In this document: one piece after another, positions 1-4,707 of the stretch
How the letters are laid out: each line of letters opens with the position of its first letter
How positions within the stretch are numbered: position 1 is the stretch's first letter
Source: Caldisericia bacterium
GTDB taxonomy: Bacteria > Caldisericota > Caldisericia > B22-G15
NCBI GenBank assembly: GCA_021158845.1
Contig: JAGGSY010000093.1
Span: 1 to 6,961 of the forward strand
DNA: 6,961 nucleotides
Direction: 5' to 3'
Made by a program: the position numbers and the translations under genes
The notes under the pieces: model-generated
What the model saw: only the letters and a program-made list of their open reading frames with translations
Databases searched by the model: none
What the model was told of the DNA's origin: nothing

Positions 1-689
1 ATATCAAGTGAAACCACTGTGGAGAGAAGTATTATAAGGAGTATTGGAGAGAAATATTTTAAAAATTCACGGAAACTACCCTTCTCTCTCCTTATATTTT
101 CAAGCTTCACACCTCTATAACCTACAAGCCATCCAGCAGATATCTGAAGTATTGGAAGTATAAAATGTGCCAATAAAACCGTCCTCATTGGTATTTTTAA
201 AAATATGGATATGAGTATAAGGGCAGGATAAATTGGGAATACACCTTCCCACACATGTCTGAACCAGTAATTTAAGTAAGCTTTCCTCTCATTTGTTGCC
301 ACCATTCCCCTTGCTGATTCTTCCACAAGGGGGGCTGAGAATAGAGCACCTCCTGGCATAGGTATGAGACCTACAAGGGAGGCAGAGAGAAAGATTGTAA
401 TCTTTCTATTGGGTATAAAAGAGTCAAGATTTTTTATCATCTTTGTAAGAATTTTTTTATCCTGAAGGAGATTGGCAAAGAAGTATATCATGCATAGCAT
501 TATGGTAAGTTTGAGGGTGTCTTTAGAGATAGATGTTATAAGAAGATGCTTCATCAGCTCTTTAAATGGAATTGGATAGATAAAACCAAGAAATAATCCA
601 CCAATGAGTAAACTTATACCTGGACTTACCTTCCTTGTTATCAAGAAAATTATAATAAAGAAGGTTATTCCAAGTTTTATTAGGGTCAT
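1..689 (-). CDS. DUF401 family integral membrane protein, probable transporter (C-terminus beyond the window)
   Basis: My translation gives 229 uninterrupted residues from the ATG at 689 to the window edge, with no stop, so the C-terminal part is missing. The protein is very hydrophobic, with likely membrane segments near residues 5-19, 24-40, 60-75, 96-110, 150-164, 170-190 and 212-226. The segment PMPGGALFSAP at about 110-120, followed by a WFRHVWE stretch near 142-148, is what I recognise as the DUF401 signature. From memory, DUF401 is grouped with the ion transporter (GntP/CitM-like) superfamily, but its substrate is not known. The start codon overlaps the stop of the preceding amidohydrolase gene (TAATG), and the nearest purine-rich stretch (705-711) is about 15 bases from the ATG, too far for a good ribosome site. 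Translation by reinitiation from the upstream gene is therefore likely. Import or export of the hydrolase's substrate or product is inference from the coupling. Confidence 0.85.
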   Translation of the reverse strand, partial: MTLIKLGITFFIIIFLITRKVSPGISLLIGGLFLGFIYPIPFKELMKHLLITSISKDTLKLTIMLCMIYFFANLLQDKKILTKMIKNLDSFIPNRKITIFLSASLVGLIPMPGGALFSAPLVEESARGMVATNERKAYLNYWFRHVWEGVFPIYPALILISIFLKIPMRTVLLAHFILPILQISAGWLVGYRGVKLENIRREKGSFREFLKYFSPILLIILLSTVVSLD

Positions 690-2014
690 TATATAGAGTT
701 AAATCTCTCCCACAGTTTCTCTGTGATTTTCCTACTTTCCCTCTCTATTTTTTCTGTATCCACAGTTATAATTTCCCTCTCCTTCATAACAAATTTTCCA
801 TTTATTATCACATCTTCAACAAAATCTGGAGATAATCCAAAGAGAAAATGACCAAAGAAGTTATCTTCGTTTAAAGGTGTTGGGGGTGTATAAGATAGCA
901 TTATGAAGTCAGGAGCACTACCCTCCTCTATTACTCCAATCTTTTTATTAAAGACTCTTTCAGCTATCTTTGGATTATTTACAAACAGCATTTTATAGGA
1001 TTCCATAAAGCCAACATTTGGGTCCTTTTTGTTTAACTTGTGCAGTATATTTGCAACTTGAGTTTCCCTCCACATGTTTTGAGTGAAACCGTCTGTTCCA
1101 AGACCTAAAAGGATTCCTTTATTCATCATCCCTATAACATCAGATACTCCAACTGCATTGTTCATATTTGATTCAGGATTATGTATAACCATGGTATCAG
1201 TCTCCTTTAGAATCTCCTTTTCCTTTTCATCAATGTGGATGGCATGAATTGCAAGGGTTCTTTTTCCAAGTATATTTTCCTTTAAGAGTCTCTCTACAAC
1301 ACCCATTCCGTATTTTTCAATGGAATCTTCCCTATCAGATATATCCTCTGCAACATGGATATGAAATCCAACATCAAGGGCATTTCCTGCTTCTGCACAC
1401 TCCTTTATGGTTTTTTCACTTATTGTAAATTGGGCATGCATTCCAAATGTTGGTGATACAAGAGGATTCTTTTCTTTCCTCAACTTTTCAATGAATCTTA
1501 TGTTTTCCTTTATGCTTTCCTTTGCCTTAACCTCTCCCCATCTGTCTGAAACCTCAAAACATGTGGAGAGTCTAATCCCAGTTTCAACACTTGCTCTCTC
1601 CAGTTCATCAAGACTTCCCAAGATGTATCCAAAACTTGCATGGTGATCTATTATTGTGGTTGTTCCTTTTCTTATGGCATCAATTATCCCTACAAGTGCA
1701 GAGTAATAAACTGATTCCCTGTCCAGAGCAAGATCCAGTTTCCACCATAGATTTTTTAGTATCTCCAAAAAATTTTTAGGATGATAATTTTTTAAAGGTA
1801 TCCCTCTTGAAAGAACTGAGTATAGATGATCATGAGCGAGTATAAAACCTGGCATCACAAGTTTCCCCTTTCCATCTATAACTTCACCTTTATACTCTTT
1901 ATTATTCTCCCCAACATAAACTATTTTTTCCTCATCCCACACCAAAATTCCATTATTAAAGAATTTTGGTTTCTCTCCCCCGGTAAAGACGGAAACATTC
2001 TTTAAAATCTTCAT
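689..2014 (-). CDS. ssnA: SsnA-type amidohydrolase (metal-dependent aminohydrolase of the TrzA/AtzA class)
   Basis: This 441-residue protein is a complete member of the metal-dependent amidohydrolase superfamily, cytosolic, with the usual length of SsnA (about 440). Visible active-site elements are the HxH metal pair H61/H63 in AHDHLYS after beta-strand GFIL, the H220-x-x-E223 pair in HIHVAED, H278 in HNPESN, and D308 in GTDG. H257 or H260 lies in AIHAIH. The stretches LWWKLD (89-94), DHHASFG (123-129) and CFEVSDRWG (152-160) match SsnA rather than guanine or chlorohydrolase relatives. SsnA is known as a putative aminohydrolase linked to selenium-dependent molybdenum hydroxylase gene clusters; its natural substrate is not established. 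No selenium or molybdenum gene is visible here. The ATG overlaps the stop of the DUF4388 gene (ATGA) and has a strong Shine-Dalgarno site. The stop overlaps the DUF401 start. A general deaminase outside the SsnA subgroup is the alternative. Confidence 0.85.
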   Translation of the reverse strand: MKILKNVSVFTGGEKPKFFNNGILVWDEEKIVYVGENNKEYKGEVIDGKGKLVMPGFILAHDHLYSVLSRGIPLKNYHPKNFLEILKNLWWKLDLALDRESVYYSALVGIIDAIRKGTTTIIDHHASFGYILGSLDELERASVETGIRLSTCFEVSDRWGEVKAKESIKENIRFIEKLRKEKNPLVSPTFGMHAQFTISEKTIKECAEAGNALDVGFHIHVAEDISDREDSIEKYGMGVVERLLKENILGKRTLAIHAIHIDEKEKEILKETDTMVIHNPESNMNNAVGVSDVIGMMNKGILLGLGTDGFTQNMWRETQVANILHKLNKKDPNVGFMESYKMLFVNNPKIAERVFNKKIGVIEEGSAPDFIMLSYTPPTPLNEDNFFGHFLFGLSPDFVEDVIINGKFVMKEREIITVDTEKIERESRKITEKLWERFNSI

Positions 2015-2709
2015 TTCTCCTCCTTTAAAAGAATTCCAGAGATTACAAGATCTCTCATGGTTTTCAATGCCTCAAAGTAACCAAGTTTTGATGACCATGC
2101 TATTTCTCCCACCGTTTTCTTCCCATCACACATAAATACTATCTCCCACTCATCCTTTGAGAATGTCATACTGTCCATATCTGGTTCTGGATTTACCTTA
2201 AGGACAATATCATCATTTGGTATAACTTTCCTTATCTCCATTAGTTCATCATACTTTCTTGTTAATTCAAGCATAAGTTCATCAACATCCATCTTTATAT
2301 TTGTTTCCTCTGGTTTCTCATCGGGTATGAATTTAAAACTTCCATCCTTTACAAGGAAGAGATGTAAACATCTTTCCACCAGTTGAAGTTTCAAAAATTT
2401 CTTTAGTTCCTCCTTATCCATCACTCCAGACTTTACAAGCTTCTCTCCAAATTTCCCCTCTCTTTCTTCACTTAGTATCCTCTCCAACTCTGCCTCATCT
2501 ATCTTCTTATGCCTTACCAATAATGTTCCAATCGGTAAGGGGGAATTTTTAACCGATGCATGGGTTACCTCGCCGTGATCAAAGTATATCCTTCCAAATT
2601 CCTCTCCCCCGGATTCAATGATTAGAACCCCAGATTTTTGGATATTCTTTATCAGCGTAAGAATATCATAGAATGAAAAGTCCTTAAGGTCTCCTTTCAA
2701 TATATTCAT
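2011..2709 (-). CDS. DUF4388 (PatA N-terminal-like) signalling protein with tandem MshEN-like segments
   Basis: I place the start at the ATG at 2709, giving 232 residues. Opening at residue 1, MNILKGDLKDFSFYDIL matches the usual DUF4388 beginning. A longer reading from 2811 would add 34 unrelated Ser/Leu-rich residues and overlap the divergent zincin gene. Residues about 3-58 are the N-terminal DUF4388 part (GVLIIESG, GRIYFDHGEVTHA). Residues 59-82 and 86-109 are two tandem segments of pattern G-x-x-L-hydrophobic, then L-x3-L, resembling MshEN repeats. Residues 110-160 (ERCLHLF, GSFKFIPDE, DELMLELTRKYDE) complete the DUF4388 pattern, and 184-232 resemble a small winged-helix-like tail (DGKKTVGEIA, MRDLVISGIL). 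Such proteins occur in response regulators and gliding or pilus control systems, usually as protein-interaction modules. No receiver, transmembrane or catalytic domain is present. It heads the minus-strand operon and is translationally coupled to the amidohydrolase. Its molecular role is not known. Confidence 0.85.
   Translation of the reverse strand: MNILKGDLKDFSFYDILTLIKNIQKSGVLIIESGGEEFGRIYFDHGEVTHASVKNSPLPIGTLLVRHKKIDEAELERILSEEREGKFGEKLVKSGVMDKEELKKFLKLQLVERCLHLFLVKDGSFKFIPDEKPEETNIKMDVDELMLELTRKYDELMEIRKVIPNDDIVLKVNPEPDMDSMTFSKDEWEIVFMCDGKKTVGEIAWSSKLGYFEALKTMRDLVISGILLKEEK
2017..2025 (-). promoter_or_regulatory. Strong Shine-Dalgarno site for the amidohydrolase
   Basis: On the minus strand AAGGAGGAG lies just before the ATG at 2014, inside the last codons of the DUF4388 gene (Lys-Glu-Glu-Lys). 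It fixes the amidohydrolase start and shows that a coupled internal gene keeps its own ribosome binding site. Confidence 0.85.
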
Positions 2710-2716
2710 ATAAGAA

Positions 2717-2725
2717 ATTTTATCA
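2717..2725 (-). promoter_or_regulatory. Extended -10 element for the DUF4388-amidohydrolase-DUF401 operon, near-leaderless start
   Basis: Read on the minus strand, TGATAAAAT is a five-of-six -10 hexamer (TAAAAT, 2722-2717) with an upstream TGn extension (2725-2723). It would place +1 at 2710 or 2709, at or one base before the ATG at 2709. No ribosome site precedes that ATG. A poor -35 (TTTCCA, 2744-2739, 16-base spacer) fits dependence on the extended -10. Confidence 0.5.
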
Positions 2726-2731
2726 TATAAT
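2726..2731 (+). promoter_or_regulatory. -10 element for the zincin-cyclase-UPF0182 operon, leaderless start
   Basis: A perfect TATAAT ends six bases before the ATG at 2738. Counting the hexamer's last base as -7 puts +1 exactly on the A of the start codon, which implies a leaderless mRNA; the absence of any Shine-Dalgarno sequence agrees. The -35 region, inside the other operon's first codons, is weak (TATTCA at 2703-2708, 17-base spacer). Not experimentally shown. Confidence 0.6.
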
Positions 2732-2737
2732 TGAGTT

Positions 2738-3106
2738 ATGGAAAGAGAAGAATTTGAAAGGATAGTTCTTAAGTTGATAGATGAACTTCCTGAACGTTTC
2801 AGAAAGGACATGGAGAATGTTAGTATAGTGCTTGAAGAAAGACCTTCTCTTGATCTTCTAAGGAAGGTGGGGGTGAGGAGTGGTAAACTTCTTGGAATTT
2901 ACCAGGGTGTTCCTCTAACCAAAAGGGGATTGGGCTACAACGGAGTTCTTCCTGATAGAATTATACTTTTTATGAGAGAGATAGAGGAGGAGGCAAGGAT
3001 GGAGAATGTCCCTTTAGTTGAAAAGATAAAGAATGTTTTGTATCATGAAATTGGTCACTACTTTGGTCTTAGTGAGGAGGAACTTAGAAAACTTGGGGTT
3101 TTCTAA
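2738..3106 (+). CDS. Small zincin-like metallopeptidase-family protein (PF06262/DUF1025 type)
   Basis: This complete 122-residue cytosolic protein carries the zinc-protease signature HEIGH at 103-107 (two zinc histidines and the catalytic glutamate E104), followed by YFGLSEEEL, where E113 or E114 would be the third ligand. Upstream, LLGIYQGVPL (51-60) and GVLPDRIILF (69-78) are the conserved core of the minimal zincin family once called DUF1025. The N-terminal helix (EFERIVLKLIDELPERFRKDM) also fits. Members are found widely in bacteria as stand-alone proteins of about 110-140 residues; physiological substrates are not known to me, so protease activity is inferred from the motif. It has no signal peptide or membrane segment. 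It is the first gene of the plus-strand operon, has no Shine-Dalgarno sequence and sits exactly at the predicted transcription start. The diguanylate cyclase begins 8 bases after its stop. Confidence 0.9.
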   Translation: MEREEFERIVLKLIDELPERFRKDMENVSIVLEERPSLDLLRKVGVRSGKLLGIYQGVPLTKRGLGYNGVLPDRIILFMREIEEEARMENVPLVEKIKNVLYHEIGHYFGLSEEELRKLGVF

Positions 3107-3109
3107 AAT
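3104..3109 (+). promoter_or_regulatory. Possible internal -10 element before the diguanylate cyclase
   Basis: TAAAAT overlaps the zincin stop codon and ends five bases before the cyclase ATG at 3115, almost the same spacing as at the divergent promoters. The cyclase has no nearby Shine-Dalgarno site, so a second leaderless start is possible. There is no convincing -35 or TGn extension, and in AT-rich DNA such hexamers are common by chance. Confidence 0.25.
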
Positions 3110-3114
3110 AAGAT

Positions 3115-4707
3115 ATGAAAGATGCTTTTTTGTTGAGCGAGCTCTATTTAAGAGGAATTGAGGTTTTAAAAATAAAGATCTTAATCGCCCTTTTGTTTCT
3201 ATTTACAGGACTTTTAAATTTTTTTGATAAAATTCAGATTATCTCACCAAAGGCATACATCTTTATCTCACTTTCTTATTTTCTGTTTCTTGCACTCTCC
3301 TATTTCATCTTTTTGAAATTGAAAAAAGAAAACTATTACACTTTCCTTATCATAAGTTTTATACTTGATGGTCTTTTTGTTACAACAATACTTTATGTTT
3401 CAGGAGGAATTGAGAGTATCACTTTTATTCTATACTTTCTCTATCTACTTCTATTTTCATTCTTTGGCCTGAGAAGATCCCTCTACTATATTTTATTTTC
3501 CTATATCCTACTTTATCTTGGGGAGATATTTTCAGAAACCTTTGGTGTAATTCCCCACTTCTACTCTTCTCATATTTATCCACCTGATTTTATCTACAAT
3601 CCAAGGCTTGTTTCCTTAAGATGTTTACCTATAGCTGGATACATGATTCTCTACACCCTGCTACTTGATAAAAGTATCAGCTTCTTTACAAGAACGGAGA
3701 GAAAGATGGAGCTCCTTGTAGAATCAACAATTTTTTTAACAAGGGGGATTGGAGATAGGGATAAAATATTAAAGGAATTGATAAAAACAGCTGTTAGAAT
3801 TACAGGTGCTGACAGTGCATCAATAATGGTAAAAGAGAATGGAGAGTGGAGATTTATTCTTTGGGAGAACATAGAAGATGATGTTGTAAAAAAGGTTGAG
3901 GAAGAAATGAGGTTATCTTTACCAGAAAATATAAGAGAGATAGAGGAAACTGGAAAAACACTATACTATCCTGATACAAGAGAAGTGCCTGCATGGATAA
4001 GAGAATCTAAATCACCTGTTAGATCATACATAGGTGTTCCAATAATAATTGGAGACGAAGTTATCGCAATTATTAACATAGATTCATGGAAACCAAACAA
4101 ATTCACCCAATCAGACATAAGAATAGCTGAAACCCTTGCAAGATTTGCAGAGGTGGTGATGGAGAAGCACTCCTTGTTTGAAAGGCTTGATGCATTAAAG
4201 AAAGAGGCAGAAGAGCTTGCCATTAAAGATTATCTTACAGGTCTATACAACAGGAGGGAGTTGGAAAGAATATTGAGTTATGAGATATCTAAATCTATAA
4301 GATACAACTCTTCCTTTCAGCTCATGATGATAGATTTAGATGAATTTAAGAGCATAAATGATAGATTCGGTCATTCTGAAGGTGATAGAGTGTTAAAAAA
4401 ATTCGCAGAGATACTTAAGGAATCTGTAAGAAAGACAGACCTCGTCTTTAGGTATGGAGGTGATGAATTTATAGTGTTTATTCCAGGAGATGATAAAATG
4501 GCAGTGGATAAAATTTTAAAAAGGATTAGAGATAGATTCAACAAGGAGTTTAAAATCTACATAGAGGAACTCTCCTTTGGCTTTTCATTTGGTTATCTCG
4601 TTTTCCCTAAGGATGTGGGAGATGTTAAGGATGAGAGTGAGGGGGTGAAGTTAGCTCTTAAAAGAGTGGATGAGTTTTTATACTATAGAAAAAGGAGGAA
4701 GACATGA
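3115..4707 (+). CDS. Membrane-bound GAF-GGDEF diguanylate cyclase
   Basis: The 530-residue protein should convert two GTP to cyclic di-GMP at the inner face of the membrane. The N-terminal region has about six hydrophobic helices (roughly 20-38, 47-67, 75-95, 101-118, 122-140, 169-189), which I cannot assign to a named sensor family. A GAF domain follows at about 200-352 (ITGADSASIMV, IGVPIIIGDEVIAIINIDS), then a charged helical linker (352-370) and the GGDEF domain (371-530). The catalytic domain looks intact: DYLTGLYNRREL at 372-383, metal aspartate D407 in MIDLDEFK, FGHSEGD at 418-424, and an exact GGDEF at 448-452. RKTD at 439-442, five residues before GGDEF, is a consensus RxxD inhibitory site, so product feedback is expected. 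The C-terminal helix reads VDEFLYY where AD-x-ALY is usual. No EAL or HD-GYP domain is attached. No Shine-Dalgarno site precedes the ATG. The last codons contain the ribosome site of the next gene, which overlaps by ATGA. Confidence 0.93.
   Translation: MKDAFLLSELYLRGIEVLKIKILIALLFLFTGLLNFFDKIQIISPKAYIFISLSYFLFLALSYFIFLKLKKENYYTFLIISFILDGLFVTTILYVSGGIESITFILYFLYLLLFSFFGLRRSLYYILFSYILLYLGEIFSETFGVIPHFYSSHIYPPDFIYNPRLVSLRCLPIAGYMILYTLLLDKSISFFTRTERKMELLVESTIFLTRGIGDRDKILKELIKTAVRITGADSASIMVKENGEWRFILWENIEDDVVKKVEEEMRLSLPENIREIEETGKTLYYPDTREVPAWIRESKSPVRSYIGVPIIIGDEVIAIINIDSWKPNKFTQSDIRIAETLARFAEVVMEKHSLFERLDALKKEAEELAIKDYLTGLYNRRELERILSYEISKSIRYNSSFQLMMIDLDEFKSINDRFGHSEGDRVLKKFAEILKESVRKTDLVFRYGGDEFIVFIPGDDKMAVDKILKRIRDRFNKEFKIYIEELSFGFSFGYLVFPKDVGDVKDESEGVKLALKRVDEFLYYRKRRKT
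4692..4698 (+). promoter_or_regulatory. Strong Shine-Dalgarno site for the UPF0182 gene
   Basis: AAGGAGG lies five bases before the ATG at 4704, within the final codons of the cyclase (Lys-Arg-Arg-Lys). It supports the overlapping ATGA start, and suggests that the basic C-terminal tail of the cyclase is partly shaped by the need to encode this site. Confidence 0.85.

Noticed and set aside
1407..1779. Two plus-strand open frames inside the amidohydrolase gene (1407-1646 and 1591-1779).
   Set aside because: They are antisense to strongly conserved active-site coding sequence, have no family resemblance and no ribosome site; they are shadow frames.
2707..2740. The short divergent gap as an operator or riboswitch.
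   Set aside because: At 28 bp it is too short for a riboswitch. I see no clear inverted repeat beyond the two -10 elements.
2710..2811. A longer N-terminus for the DUF4388 protein starting at 2811.
   Set aside because: The extra 34 residues are Ser/Leu-rich, match nothing in the family and lie antisense to the well-supported zincin gene. The family's natural start is the Met at 2709.
3651..4223. Minus-strand open frames (3651-3872 and 3966-4223) inside the cyclase gene.
   Set aside because: They are antisense to the GAF domain and linker, with Ser/Leu/Ile-rich translations typical of shadow frames and no upstream signals.
4681..4704. The altered C-terminal helix of the GGDEF domain (VDEFLYY for AD-x-ALY) as a sign of an inactive cyclase.
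   Set aside because: GGDEF, the metal aspartate and the RxxD site are all intact, and this helix varies among active cyclases.
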